A stretch of 54,096 nucleotides of DNA from Elusimicrobiota bacterium (GTDB lineage Bacteria; Elusimicrobiota; Elusimicrobia; UBA1565; UBA9628). The notes beneath the pieces were generated by a model. That model was not told where the DNA came from and did not search any database. It was given only the letters and a program-made list of their open reading frames with translations. How positions within the stretch are numbered: the first letter of the stretch is position 1; each line of letters opens with the position of its first letter. Location of the stretch: the NCBI GenBank assembly GCA_016194705.1, contig JACQAZ010000003.1, positions 1 through 54,096 on the forward strand, in the 5' to 3' direction. This document shows, piece after piece, positions 35,430 through 44,844 of the stretch. A program made the translations under genes and the position numbers.

Positions 35430-35458
35430 ACTTTAACAGACGGTCCATGCTTTGTCAA
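35430..35458 (-). promoter_or_regulatory. Sigma-70 promoter of the serine protease operon
   Basis: On the minus strand TTGACA (35453-35458), a 17-nt spacer and TAAAGT (35430-35435), 12 nt before the ATG at 35417. The -35 is a perfect match. Confidence 0.7.
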
Positions 35459-35491
35459 TAGCGGTTTGGTTCCATCCCTGCCGAGTTTTGT

Positions 35492-35497
35492 TATAAT
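35492..35497 (+). promoter_or_regulatory. -10 box, leaderless spacing
   Basis: A perfect TATAAT, 7 nt before ATG 35505 of the AsmA-like gene; no clear -35. Confidence 0.5.
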
Positions 35498-35504
35498 CGC
35501 GCTG

Positions 35505-38500
35505 ATGAAGATTATGAAGGTCCTGCTCAAGCTTGCCGCCGCCGGCGCCGTCCTGCTCCTCCTCGCGGCCCTCCTCGTGCCGATGATCCTCAAGAAGTAC
35601 CTCCCTCCCGACAAGGTCCGCGAGCTCATCGTCGAGAACGCGCGCAAATACCTCCACCGCGAGGTGCGGCTCAAGGGCGTCGAGCTCAGCGCGATGAAGG
35701 GCCTGACCGTCTCCGGGCTCGAGATCTCCGAGGCCCCTGATTTCAAGGCCGGCACCTTCGCGAAAGCGGAGACCTTTGAGCTGCGCGTGGACCTCATGCC
35801 GCTCCTTCACGGCACCGTCGCCGTCGACCGGATCTCGCTGGGCGGGCTGCGGCTGACGCTCAAGAAGGTCGGCGCGGGCCGCTACAACTTCTCGGACATT
35901 TCGGGCTCGAGTGCGTCGCTCGTGGGCTCAGCCGGGAAATCGGCCACGCCCACGCCGATGGTCCTCGACGTGCGCCACATCGCCGTCTCCGACGGACGCG
36001 TCTCGTACGCCGACGCGGCGACCGGCGACTCGCTCACGCTCTCCGAGATCTCCGCCCAGATCAGCGACTTGAGCCTCGACGGCGAGACGCAGGCCGAGGT
36101 CTCCTTCAAGGTCTCGGGCAAGCTCGCCAAACGGCCGGTCCAGGCTTCCGTCTCCTATTCAGGAACGATCAGCCCGGCCAAGCTCGACCTCGACAAGGTC
36201 GCCGTCTCCATGGCAAAGGCCTCGGTCGACGTCCCCGAGGGCAGGCTTCAGGTCTCTGGCACCGTCAAGGGCGCGCGCTCTCCGGTGCTCGACCTCAAGA
36301 CCCAGTTCGCTCCGCCGGGCTCCGAGCCGATCTCGGCCGACGTCGCGGGGAAGATCGCGGACGCGGGGACCAAGACCCAAAACGCGTCCCTGACGATCAA
36401 GGCCGGCGCTCCGGCGCTCAAAGCCGGAAGCCTCAAGACCTTCGGGGTCCCCGAGGGCCTGGCGCTGCCGGCTTTCAAGCTCGAGGCCGTGGTCGAGGCG
36501 ACCGCCGAGCAGGCCCTCGTCAAGTCGCTGCGATTCGAGACCGACGGCGCCGCGGCCGATGTTTCCGGGTCGCTGCGCAAGCTCGCTTCCGGCAAGCCCG
36601 AGCCCGATCTCACCGTGTCGATGAAGGCGAGCGCGCCGAAGATCACTCCGTTAATCTTCGCCGTCATGAAGGCCTACAAGATGGCGCCGCCCGACGGGCT
36701 CGCCGGTCGGGCCGCGGAGCTCTCGGCCGACCTGCGCCTTCAGCCCGATGCCGCCGAGGTCAAGGCGCTGAGCCTCAAGTGCGACGCCGGCTCGGTCAGC
36801 GCGTCGGGGCGGGTCCGGGGCTTGGCCTCGGGCCGACTCGAGCCCGAGCTCGACGTCGACGCCAAGCTCTCCTTGCCCGAGCTCAAAGCCGGCGACCTCG
36901 CCTTCCTGAAGGCTTACAAGGTCGAGGTCCCGCCGGAGCTCGACCTGCCGCCCGCGAAGACGGCCGCGCGGCTGCGCTACACGAAGGACGCGCTGTCGGT
37001 CGCCGAGCTGCTCTTGGAGAACCAGTACATGACCCTCAAGGCGGGGGGCGAGGTCCGAGGCATGAGGTCGAAGCCCTCGGGCACGGTCAACGGCTCGGTG
37101 CGCCTGCGCCTGCCGGCGCTCACGGGCAAAGACCTCTCCGCCCTCAAGCTGATCCCGAAGGTCAGCGTGCCCGCGGCTCTCTCATGGCCGGCTACCGAGG
37201 CCGACGCCGTCTTCCGCTTCGACGGCTCCGACTTCGAGGTCTCGAAACTCCATGTCAAGAACCCGCGCCTCTCCGTCGAAGGCTCCGCATCGGTCCGCAA
37301 GCTGACGGCCGCGCCCAGCTTGACGATGGACTTGAAGGCCGAGCTTCCGGCGTTCGAATCCTCCAACGTCGCCTTCGTCGCGGCGATGCCGCCGGACCTC
37401 AAAGTGCCCGCCTCAAAATTCGAGGCGCGCCTCTCCGGCAGCCAGGACGCGGTCGAGATCGGTTTCCTGAAGCTCGCCATGGGCCGCAACTCGGTCGCGA
37501 TGAAGGGCTCGGTCAAGAGCCTCAAGACGGCCCCCTTCTTCTCGCTGGCCGTCGACTGCCCCGGCTTCGTGCTCGAGGAGTTGACCGATTTCTCGCCGCA
37601 GACCCGGGAGATGGGCCTCAAGGGCGTGGGCCGGTTCCGGGTCTTCGTCGCCGGCGAGCCCTCGAAGGGGACCGCCTCTTATAAAGGAGACCTCGAGTTT
37701 CGGGGAATCCGGCTCGCCGCCGGGGGCGTCAAGCTTTCGGAGTTCAACGGCAAGGGGAGCTTCGACGAGGGGCGCATCAATTTTCCGTCGATCGCGGGCA
37801 AGCTCGACGATGGGAATCTCGAGATGGACCTCAGCGTCAAGAACTATCTCAAGAGCCCCTTCATCGAGATCCAAAAGGGCACGATCGACTCGCTCGATGT
37901 GGGCAAGCTCCTGGCGGCGAAGGACTCGATGGCCAAGACGAAAGGCCCCTCGGCGCCTGCCGCGGCCGCGCCGCCGGTCAAGCCCTTCGGCATCAAGATC
38001 TGGGACTCGTTCACCGTGCAGAGGCTCGTGCACCCGTTCGCGACCCTCGACAAGGCCAGCCTGAAGTGCAATCTCACGGGCGTGACGCCGGATTTCAAGC
38101 AGCTCGACGGGACAGCGAACTTCAGCGTCGGCGGGGGACATCTGCTCGACCTCGACAAGATCGCGGAGAAAAACCCGCTTGTGAAGGTCATGGCGGTGCC
38201 GATCCTGATCATGCGCGGGATCGGGATCTTCCCGAACCTTAAGGACATCGGCTTCTCGGAACTAACCGGCGACTACGACATCAACAAGGGCGTCGTGGAC
38301 ATCAAGGAGTTCCACCTCTCCGGGGACAAGCTCTTCGTCAACATCAACGAGGGCCGCGTCGACCTGCCGCGCGACAAGGTCAAGCTCGACGTCCAGGTCA
38401 AGGCCGGCGTGGTGGGCCTGCACAAGGTGATCTGCGGCAGCATCAGCAAGCCCGACGGAGTCTGCGCGGGGGGCGAGGCGGAGAAGCTGTTGAAGGGCGG

Positions 38501-38588
38501 AGTCGGCAACGCTGTCGACGGCGCCAAGGACACGCTCAACCAGGTCGGTCAGCCGGTCAAGCAGATCCTCGACATCTTCAAGAAATAG
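35505..38588 (+). CDS. Large AsmA-like envelope protein with internal repeats
   Basis: 1027 residues from ATG 35505. One N-terminal helix (LLKLAAAGAVLLLLAALLVP) is followed by an AsmA-like N-terminus (DKVRELIVENARKYLHREVR, VDLMPLLHGTVAVDRISLGG, RYNFSDISG). The middle has several similar ~90-residue beta-rich repeats, with segments such as LDVDAKLSLPELKAGDLAFL and VRLRLPALTGKDLSALKLIP. A second AsmA-like part near the end has FNGKGSFDEGRINFPSIAGK and LTGDYDINKGVVDIKEFHLS. AsmA proteins bridge or traffic lipid at the inner membrane and periplasm. The paralog at 40938-42443 lacks most of the middle repeats. Confidence 0.8.
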   Translation: MKIMKVLLKLAAAGAVLLLLAALLVPMILKKYLPPDKVRELIVENARKYLHREVRLKGVELSAMKGLTVSGLEISEAPDFKAGTFAKAETFELRVDLMPLLHGTVAVDRISLGGLRLTLKKVGAGRYNFSDISGSSASLVGSAGKSATPTPMVLDVRHIAVSDGRVSYADAATGDSLTLSEISAQISDLSLDGETQAEVSFKVSGKLAKRPVQASVSYSGTISPAKLDLDKVAVSMAKASVDVPEGRLQVSGTVKGARSPVLDLKTQFAPPGSEPISADVAGKIADAGTKTQNASLTIKAGAPALKAGSLKTFGVPEGLALPAFKLEAVVEATAEQALVKSLRFETDGAAADVSGSLRKLASGKPEPDLTVSMKASAPKITPLIFAVMKAYKMAPPDGLAGRAAELSADLRLQPDAAEVKALSLKCDAGSVSASGRVRGLASGRLEPELDVDAKLSLPELKAGDLAFLKAYKVEVPPELDLPPAKTAARLRYTKDALSVAELLLENQYMTLKAGGEVRGMRSKPSGTVNGSVRLRLPALTGKDLSALKLIPKVSVPAALSWPATEADAVFRFDGSDFEVSKLHVKNPRLSVEGSASVRKLTAAPSLTMDLKAELPAFESSNVAFVAAMPPDLKVPASKFEARLSGSQDAVEIGFLKLAMGRNSVAMKGSVKSLKTAPFFSLAVDCPGFVLEELTDFSPQTREMGLKGVGRFRVFVAGEPSKGTASYKGDLEFRGIRLAAGGVKLSEFNGKGSFDEGRINFPSIAGKLDDGNLEMDLSVKNYLKSPFIEIQKGTIDSLDVGKLLAAKDSMAKTKGPSAPAAAAPPVKPFGIKIWDSFTVQRLVHPFATLDKASLKCNLTGVTPDFKQLDGTANFSVGGGHLLDLDKIAEKNPLVKVMAVPILIMRGIGIFPNLKDIGFSELTGDYDINKGVVDIKEFHLSGDKLFVNINEGRVDLPRDKVKLDVQVKAGVVGLHKVICGSISKPDGVCAGGEAEKLLKGGVGNAVDGAKDTLNQVGQPVKQILDIFKK

Positions 38589-38589
38589 C

Positions 38590-40842
38590 CTACTCCGGCC
38601 GGGAGCGGGGGCGCCTCATGGGCCGGCGCATCGGCCCAGGCCCAGGGCCGGGGCCCTCGTCGGCGACGACCACAGATGAGCCCGGCGGCAGCAGCCGGCC
38701 GATCAGAGCCTCGAGCGCTTTGGCGTAGCCCGCAAAACCGCTCCTGAGGTCGTCGGCCGTGATCGCGTAGTGCTCATCGGGCTGGACGCCCAGGTTCTCG
38801 ATGGGCTTGCCGCCCGGGCGGACCGCGATGGTCCACGTGTAGGCGAGGTGCTCGATGCCGTACTGGTTGGGAATCTCGACGGACTTGACCGCGCCGCCGG
38901 CGCCGGCCGTGCGCACCCCGAAGATGGCCGCGCGCTTGTTGTCCTGCATGACCGCCGCGAAGAAGTCCGCGGCAGAGAAGTCGAGCTCGTTGATGAGCAC
39001 GACGATGGGCTTGGTGTAGCGCGTCGTCGGGTGCGGCTCGATCTGCGAGACGCCGAAGATGTAGGTCGGGTCGGTCAGGCGCCGACCGGCCTTGAGCTCG
39101 GACAGGACGAAGTGGGCGTAGTCGACCAGCGGCTGGAGCATGGCCTTGGGCCCGGCCGTGAAGCCCTGCATCATCTCCTGGAGGACCTGCTCCATCTCCT
39201 GCATGATCCCGGGGTCCGAGGCCTGCTTGAGGATCTCGGCCGCCATCGCAGCGTCGCTCTCGTCGATCATCAGGCGGTGCTTGGCCACGGCCAGAGGCTT
39301 GTCGGTCAGCATCGAGAGCAGGTCGTTCATGTAGAACATGTTGCCGCCAGGGTTGTTGACCTGGTCGATGACGAGCCCGTCGGTCTCCGCCTGGAGCTTC
39401 TCGACGAGCTTTTCGAAGAGTTGGGCCGCCGCGTCGGTGTTGCCGCCGCCCATGTAGTCGGGGATGCGCACGTAGCCGAGCTTGCGCCCCGCGGCGTCCT
39501 TGTAGATCTTGACGACGAAGGGGACCTGTGCCGCGATCTGCGGCGGCAATTCCCAGACGACGGTCCCGAGCGCGGGGACGTAGGTCTTCTTGCCGCCGAT
39601 CATGAAGCCGTTGTCGGGGCTCGCGGCGGCGAGCTCCGAGAAGGGGCCGGCCATCGGATGGGCCATCGACGGCAGGAATCTCTCGAGCAGCTGGCGAACG
39701 GCCGAGCGCGGCGCGGGCCGGGGAGCGGGAGCGGGGACGGGAGCCCCGGGCGAGGCGAGCCCGTTGTCGGTCTCGGGGCCGAGCACGACGCCGCGCTGCG
39801 GAACGTCGGTGGGGATGAGCTCGGGCTGGTAATTCCAGTCGAGCTTGGACGCGTGGGACTTCCCGTCGCCCGTCTTGACGACGAGTTCGACGCCGCCTTG
39901 CGGAACTTGCGCGCCGGAGCGGCGCGAGCGGTTGGTGAGCTTCATCTCGGCTAGGCGCGCGTCGGTCTCGGGAGTGTTTGGGACCTTCGTGAAGGAGGCG
40001 GCCAGGGCTGAGACGCTTTGCCCGCCGAACGAGACGACCTCGTCGCCGGGCTCGTAGGGGAACTCCGCCGGGCTCAGCTTGGTCCGGTCGACGTAGGCGA
40101 TGTAGTGCTTCCCGCCCGCGCCGAGGATCATCAGCGGCAGGCCGGCCTTCTCGGTCGAGAAAAAGCTGATGCCCGCGTGGTAGTCCTGCGCCGAGGCGAC
40201 GAAATCGGCGAGGATGCCCTGGAACTCGTGCTGGGACATGCCGGGCTTGGCGAGGACCTTGGCCCGCGCCTTTTGATACTCGGCCACGAAGTCGACGCCG
40301 CGATGGCGCTGCTTCCATTCGATGGGGGCGTAGTGCTCCGTGAAGATCGAGACGATCTGCTTGAGGCTGCGCAGCTTGGCGCTCTGGTCGGGGGTTTGGC
40401 CGGCCGCCGTCGCCCCCGAGGGAATGCCGTCATCGGCGCGGCCCTGAAGGGCGCTTTGCAGCCGGCCGCCGAGCCCGGCGGCGTCGCCGGGGGCCGCGTC
40501 TTGGATAGGGCCGGCGGCTTCGATATCGGCGGAGACTCGCTGGGTCGTCGCCTCGAGGCTCGCTCCGGGGGCCGGGGCCTCGGCGCGGGGAGCTTCCTGA
40601 CTGAGGGCCGCCGTCGGCAGGACCGTCGGAGCCATTCTCAGATCGATGGTCTGCGGGGTGACCGGAGACCTGAGCGCGGCGTCGAGCCCCGGGACGCGCG
40701 AAAAATCGATCGTCGGCATGACCTTGACGGGCTCGGAGAGCTTGATTTGACCCCCGTCGACCGGCCGGACCTCAAATTGGACCGCGAGCGCGGCTGCGGG
40801 CGCGAAAAGGGCCGGCAGGATCAGGTAGAGGGGGTTTTTCAT
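38590..40842 (-). CDS. S41-family (C-terminal processing type) serine peptidase
   Basis: 750 residues. A signal peptide (MKNPLYLILPALFAPAAALA) and a long Pro/Ala-rich N-terminus to ~160 are followed by a helical segment, a PDZ-like stretch (FPYEPGDEVVSFGGQSVSAL) and the S41 core: KLGYVRIPDYMGGG, GLVIDQVNNPGGN and VLINELDFSAADFFAAVMQD with the probable Ser623. The C-terminus is Gly/Pro/Arg-rich. It is likely a secreted protease. It may have its own promoter (TAGACT at 40849-40854, 6 nt from the ATG) and is convergent with the large AsmA gene, with a single base between the stops. Confidence 0.82.
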   Translation of the reverse strand: MKNPLYLILPALFAPAAALAVQFEVRPVDGGQIKLSEPVKVMPTIDFSRVPGLDAALRSPVTPQTIDLRMAPTVLPTAALSQEAPRAEAPAPGASLEATTQRVSADIEAAGPIQDAAPGDAAGLGGRLQSALQGRADDGIPSGATAAGQTPDQSAKLRSLKQIVSIFTEHYAPIEWKQRHRGVDFVAEYQKARAKVLAKPGMSQHEFQGILADFVASAQDYHAGISFFSTEKAGLPLMILGAGGKHYIAYVDRTKLSPAEFPYEPGDEVVSFGGQSVSALAASFTKVPNTPETDARLAEMKLTNRSRRSGAQVPQGGVELVVKTGDGKSHASKLDWNYQPELIPTDVPQRGVVLGPETDNGLASPGAPVPAPAPRPAPRSAVRQLLERFLPSMAHPMAGPFSELAAASPDNGFMIGGKKTYVPALGTVVWELPPQIAAQVPFVVKIYKDAAGRKLGYVRIPDYMGGGNTDAAAQLFEKLVEKLQAETDGLVIDQVNNPGGNMFYMNDLLSMLTDKPLAVAKHRLMIDESDAAMAAEILKQASDPGIMQEMEQVLQEMMQGFTAGPKAMLQPLVDYAHFVLSELKAGRRLTDPTYIFGVSQIEPHPTTRYTKPIVVLINELDFSAADFFAAVMQDNKRAAIFGVRTAGAGGAVKSVEIPNQYGIEHLAYTWTIAVRPGGKPIENLGVQPDEHYAITADDLRSGFAGYAKALEALIGRLLPPGSSVVVADEGPGPGPGPMRRPMRRPRSRPE

Positions 40843-40848
40843 AGAGAT

Positions 40849-40854
40849 AGTCTA
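40849..40854 (-). promoter_or_regulatory. -10 box, leaderless spacing
   Basis: TAGACT on the minus strand, 6 nt before ATG 40842 of the S41 peptidase gene. No convincing -35. Confidence 0.35.
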
Positions 40855-40937
40855 ACGCGAAAGCGCCCTTCCTCTTATAGGGCTTTGGGACCCGGGGCGG
40901 GCAGTCTTGAGACCTAGGTCCGACCGAGCCTAACGCC

Positions 40938-42443
40938 CTACTTCTTGAAGAGGCTTTTGAGCAGCTGGTTGGTGATGTTCTTGACCGGGTTGGCGAGGAG
41001 CTTGGTCAGGCGCGGCTTGACGGAGGGCTTGTCGAAGCTCCCCGTCACGTCGATCTCGATCGGGGCCACGTTGACAGGCTGGATCGCGGCGAGCAGGCTG
41101 AGCCGCTGGGCGCCCAGATCGACGCTGCCCGAGGTCCTCACTCCCGCCGCGGCGCTGTCCATGTGGAAGTCGCGGATCGTCATGACGCCGCGGGAGAAGA
41201 CATAGTCCCCGACGACCTCGGTGAAGAGGATGTGGTTGAAGTCGGGGACGATCTTGAGCGGAGAGAGCAGGCCCCCGACGGTCTGGAGCACCGTGACGGG
41301 GATCATCAGGGCCTTCATGAGGCCTTTGCGGCCGCCCTCCTTCTTCTCGCCGGTGAAGGTGCCGCCGGCGACGTGGAGCTTGGCCCAGCCGCCGACGCCG
41401 CGCAGGTCGGGCGTGATGCCCGAGAGCTCCCAGGAGACCTTGGTCTCGTTGAGCTTTGCTCCGCTATAGGTCATTTGGCCGACGACGGCCTGGCCTTTCG
41501 TCTTCAGAGGAGGAGTCGTCGCTGACTGCGAGGCGGGAGCAGCGGACGCCGCTGGTCCGGCCGCGGCGCTCGCAGGGGCGGAAGAGCCCAGCGTCGCCTG
41601 CTTGACGGCCATGAGCCGGTCGAGGTCAAGCGAACTCAGACTCACGTCGAGAGAGACCTCAGGAGCCTTGAGATAGTCGCGGGCCGTCATCGCCAGCTTG
41701 AGCTCGCCGTCCCCAAGACGACCGCGCATGTCGGGGACCTCGAGCTTCTTGGGATCGAGCCTCACCTTGCCGCCGACGCTGACCTCGAGCCCCGCGAGGC
41801 TGGCCGCGAGCTTGTCGAGCGTCACCGAGAGGCCGCCCGAGGCCGCGTCGAACTCGAGCTGGGAGGCGGCCGCCTCGATGCCGGTCAGGTTCATGGACAT
41901 TCCGGTCCCGCGATCCGTGTACTCGACGCGGCCGCCGGTCATCGCCGCCCTCTTGACCTTGAGCTCGAAGGCGATCGCCGTGGGGGCGGCGTTAGTCTTC
42001 CTAGGCTTGGCCGCCGCTTTCTTCTCTTGAGGAGGCGGGGCGGCCAGGTCGTCGAAATTGAAGCGCCCCTTCTTGTCCTTGATCACGCTGATCAGCGGAC
42101 CAACGACCGTGATCTTGTCGACGACGACCTTCTTGTGGAGCAGAGGCATCAGTTCGACCTTGAGCTGGAACTCGTTGACGGCCAGGAATGTCCCGGCCGC
42201 AAAAGAGGGGCTCTCGGACACCTCGAGGCCGTCGAGGGCGAGGCCTTTGAGCACGCTGACCGAGACGCCGCGCAGGCGCACCTCGCGGCGCAGGGCCTCG
42301 GAGGCCTTCTCGACGACGAGCTTTTGGATCTTTTCCGGCGGCAGGAAGAGCCGCAAGGCCACGCCCGCCAAGACGACCGCCAGGATTCCCAGGCCGAGCG
42401 CCCAGGCGAAGAACCTGAAGAGTTTCGAGTCGCCTTTGGCCAC
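40938..42443 (-). CDS. AsmA-like envelope protein (shorter paralog)
   Basis: 501 residues. One helix at about 10-31, then KIQKLVVEKASEALRREVRL, LPLEGLEV-type strands, VELMPLLHKKVVVDKITVVG and GRFNFDDLAAPP, closely parallel to the protein at 35505. The C-terminal half has LTEVVGDYVFSRGVMTIRDF-like strands (ILFTEVVGDYVFSRGVMTI) and KPRLTKLLANPVKNIT. It lacks the repeat expansion. It lies 7 nt after the LPP20-like gene in the lipoprotein operon. Confidence 0.8.
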   Translation of the reverse strand: MAKGDSKLFRFFAWALGLGILAVVLAGVALRLFLPPEKIQKLVVEKASEALRREVRLRGVSVSVLKGLALDGLEVSESPSFAAGTFLAVNEFQLKVELMPLLHKKVVVDKITVVGPLISVIKDKKGRFNFDDLAAPPPQEKKAAAKPRKTNAAPTAIAFELKVKRAAMTGGRVEYTDRGTGMSMNLTGIEAAASQLEFDAASGGLSVTLDKLAASLAGLEVSVGGKVRLDPKKLEVPDMRGRLGDGELKLAMTARDYLKAPEVSLDVSLSSLDLDRLMAVKQATLGSSAPASAAAGPAASAAPASQSATTPPLKTKGQAVVGQMTYSGAKLNETKVSWELSGITPDLRGVGGWAKLHVAGGTFTGEKKEGGRKGLMKALMIPVTVLQTVGGLLSPLKIVPDFNHILFTEVVGDYVFSRGVMTIRDFHMDSAAAGVRTSGSVDLGAQRLSLLAAIQPVNVAPIEIDVTGSFDKPSVKPRLTKLLANPVKNITNQLLKSLFKK

Positions 42444-42450
42444 GGAAGAC

Positions 42451-43464
42451 CTATTGATTCTCGAAGTAGGCGGTGATCGCCTCGTTGAGCTGGCCGGCGA
42501 CCTTCTTGGCCAGCGAGACGTGCACTCGCCGGACGGCTTCCTTATAGTCCGCGGAGGCCTGCCGGTCCGAGACGTCGAACGCGCTGATGACCTTGTCGGT
42601 CTTGCCGTCCTTGAGGCTGACCGTGACCGTGCTGCGCGCCCAGCGCCACTTCGAGCCGTCGCCCTCCATCTGCTGCGTGGCGACCTCGCCGTGGACGAGG
42701 ATGTCGCCCTCGCCGCCGGACTTGGCCTGCATGCCGAAGCCGTTCAAGCCCTTCACGATGCCCGTCTTGACCTGCGTGGCCGCGTCTCCCGACATGGCGA
42801 CCACGACGTCGAGCTCCGAGAGCGCCTTGGCGGCCTGTGGCCGCACGGCGGCCGCGTCGACGGGGCTCGGGGATGATTTGCCGCCGGGGTCGAGCACGCG
42901 CAGCTCGGCGTTGACGTCCTCCCTGGCCTTGAGCACCGCGAGCAGCTTGAGCGCGGCCTTGACGCGGGGCAGCTTCTCGGAGGCGGCGTCGAGCTGGGAT
43001 TTCCACTGCACTGCCTCCTTGTCGAACTCCGCGAGCTTGTCCTTGACCGCGAGGATCGCCTTCTGGCGGTCGAGGACCGCCAGCGCGTAGAACTGGCGCG
43101 TCGCCTGGTCCTGCCACTTTTCGACTATCTCCACTCCTTCCAGGGCCTTCTGGGAGATGGTCTGGACGCTGTTGGAGATCGACTGCTGGAAGTCGTTCTT
43201 CTGGGCCTTCCCGCCGCTCGAGGCGTTGCTTTCCGTCTCGGTCAGGTTCGTGTTGACGTTGACCTGGGACGAGAAGATCTTGGCGATCTCGCCGCGCGCG
43301 CGGTCCTCCGCCGATTGGCGGCCGTCGCCCTCGCCGACGCCGAGGAGGTAGCTCTCGTGCGGATATTGCACGCTCTTGCCGTCGATCCAATCGGGCTTGG
43401 GGTTCCTCGGGTCGGCGTGGGCGGCGGCGGTCAGCGCGGCGAGCAGGCAAAGAATGAGTCTCAT
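42451..43464 (-). CDS. LPP20-family secreted protein
   Basis: 337 residues. Signal peptide MRLILCLLAALTAAAHADPR. The LPP20-type domain has KPDWIDG, ESYLLGVGEGDGRQSAEDRA and GEIAKIFSSQV, then EIVEKWQDQATRQFYALAVL. A second domain to the end includes LDVVVAMSGDAATQVKTGI. It has no lipobox Cys, unlike LPP20 at 45460. It is fourth in the envelope operon and 13 nt from the COG3014 gene. Exact role unknown. Confidence 0.78.
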   Translation of the reverse strand: MRLILCLLAALTAAAHADPRNPKPDWIDGKSVQYPHESYLLGVGEGDGRQSAEDRARGEIAKIFSSQVNVNTNLTETESNASSGGKAQKNDFQQSISNSVQTISQKALEGVEIVEKWQDQATRQFYALAVLDRQKAILAVKDKLAEFDKEAVQWKSQLDAASEKLPRVKAALKLLAVLKAREDVNAELRVLDPGGKSSPSPVDAAAVRPQAAKALSELDVVVAMSGDAATQVKTGIVKGLNGFGMQAKSGGEGDILVHGEVATQQMEGDGSKWRWARSTVTVSLKDGKTDKVISAFDVSDRQASADYKEAVRRVHVSLAKKVAGQLNEAITAYFENQ

Positions 43465-43477
43465 CGGTTCCTCCGGT

Positions 43478-44836
43478 CTAAAGCGCGGTGCGTAGGCTCA
43501 GATAGGTCCTCTTCGATTTTCGAATCTGGACGTCCTTGAAGACATGGCTCGACACCACGCCGCCGGCCGCGTTCTTGAAGTCGACGCGCACGTCGTGCTT
43601 GCCCACGGGCAGCTTGAGCCGCGCCATCCGGATCTGCGAGGGCAAGGTGGTCCAGGATCGGGTGTCGGCGACCTCGGTGGCCGCGGCGACGCCGTGGGCC
43701 GTCATCCGCGCGGCACCGCCGCCGACGAGGCATTGCCAGGAGTTGGCGCCGTACTGGCGCGCGCAGGCGTCCTTGGCGGCCTTGGCGACGGCCTCGGCGA
43801 TCACGAACTTGATCGTCGCGCGGGCGATCGCGCGCGTCTTGATGAGCGCGTTGCGGTCCGCCAGGGTCTTCGTGGCGATCGCGGAAACGTCCTCCATCAA
43901 GACCGTCTCGCCCGGGGCCTCTTCTCCCGCCTTGACCTCGGAGCCGGCGATCGTGAAGGGGTCTTGAACGTACTCGGGGTAGGAGACCGTGATGGCGTGT
44001 CCGAGTATGCCGGCCCGGAGGCCGTTCTCGAACTGCTGCTTGTCGGGATCGTTGGACTGCTGGGCCAGTGCGATCGCCTGGCCCCAGGCGATCTGGAAGG
44101 TCTTCGAGATCTTGCGCGGCGCGATCCCGTTGTAGTGGACGAAGACGAGTTCGCCGTGAGGGCCTTCGTTCTTGGGGAACTCGAAGCGAGGCTCCGGCGT
44201 GTTGTAGTCCTTGGCGTACCAGGCGTAGGCTTGGGTCGCGGCCTCCATCGAGATGCGCGCGTCGTCCATCTTGCCCTCGTCGGCGTAGAGCAGGGAGTCG
44301 AGGTAGCGCGCGAAGGCGTCGTCCTTGTAGACCTTCTTGCCGCCGAGGCGGTCGTTGAGCTCCTGCAGGAACTGCTCAACCTTGCGCGACTCGACCAGGG
44401 CCTCCTCCGGTTGATTAAGGAATACGAAGTTGAGCGCCCGGAAGACGTTGGTCAGCGCTCGCTCGTAGGGCTCGCCGGCGTAGTCGACCGTGTTGTCGTT
44501 GAGCACGAGCATGCCGGCGGTCTTCGTCACGGATTTGGTGAAGAGCTCCTCCATGCGCTTCTCGGCGGCGTCGAGGCTTTGGTCGCTCTCCTTGTACTTC
44601 CCCTCGTGGTGCTCGATGAGTCCCTTGTCGAGGTAGAAGAGCACCATGTTTTTCTTCTTGTATTCGCTCTCCTTGAGGCCGTCGACGAATTGCTCGGCCG
44701 CCGAGAAGTTCTGCTGGGCGAGCAAGGTGTTGATCTGCTTCTTGGAGGAGCCCGACGGGCCGGAGCCGCAGCCGCAGAGGAGAAAGAGAGCGGCCCCGAC
44801 AGTGCAGCTTGTCGGGGCCGCTTTCCCAAATGGCAT
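43478..44836 (-). CDS. COG3014-family lipoprotein
   Basis: 452 residues. The opening FLLCGCGSGPSG gives a lipobox with Cys23 near the end of the signal. The region ~25-200 is TPR-like (LLAQQNFSAAEQFVDGLKES, YERALTNVFRALNFVFLNQP), followed by ELVFVHYNGIAPRKISKTF, SYPEYVQDPF, TRAIARATIKFVIAEAVAKA and a C-terminal beta domain. COG3014 proteins often lie beside LpoB and LPP20-type genes; function unknown. 8-nt gap to lpoB. Confidence 0.8.
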   Translation of the reverse strand: MPFGKAAPTSCTVGAALFLLCGCGSGPSGSSKKQINTLLAQQNFSAAEQFVDGLKESEYKKKNMVLFYLDKGLIEHHEGKYKESDQSLDAAEKRMEELFTKSVTKTAGMLVLNDNTVDYAGEPYERALTNVFRALNFVFLNQPEEALVESRKVEQFLQELNDRLGGKKVYKDDAFARYLDSLLYADEGKMDDARISMEAATQAYAWYAKDYNTPEPRFEFPKNEGPHGELVFVHYNGIAPRKISKTFQIAWGQAIALAQQSNDPDKQQFENGLRAGILGHAITVSYPEYVQDPFTIAGSEVKAGEEAPGETVLMEDVSAIATKTLADRNALIKTRAIARATIKFVIAEAVAKAAKDACARQYGANSWQCLVGGGAARMTAHGVAAATEVADTRSWTTLPSQIRMARLKLPVGKHDVRVDFKNAAGGVVSSHVFKDVQIRKSKRTYLSLRTAL

Positions 44837-44844
44837 GGTCTACG

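Noticed and set aside
36779..37684. Plus-strand frame within the AsmA-like gene
   Set aside because: Arg/Gly-rich frame shadow; the AsmA frame has coherent domains.
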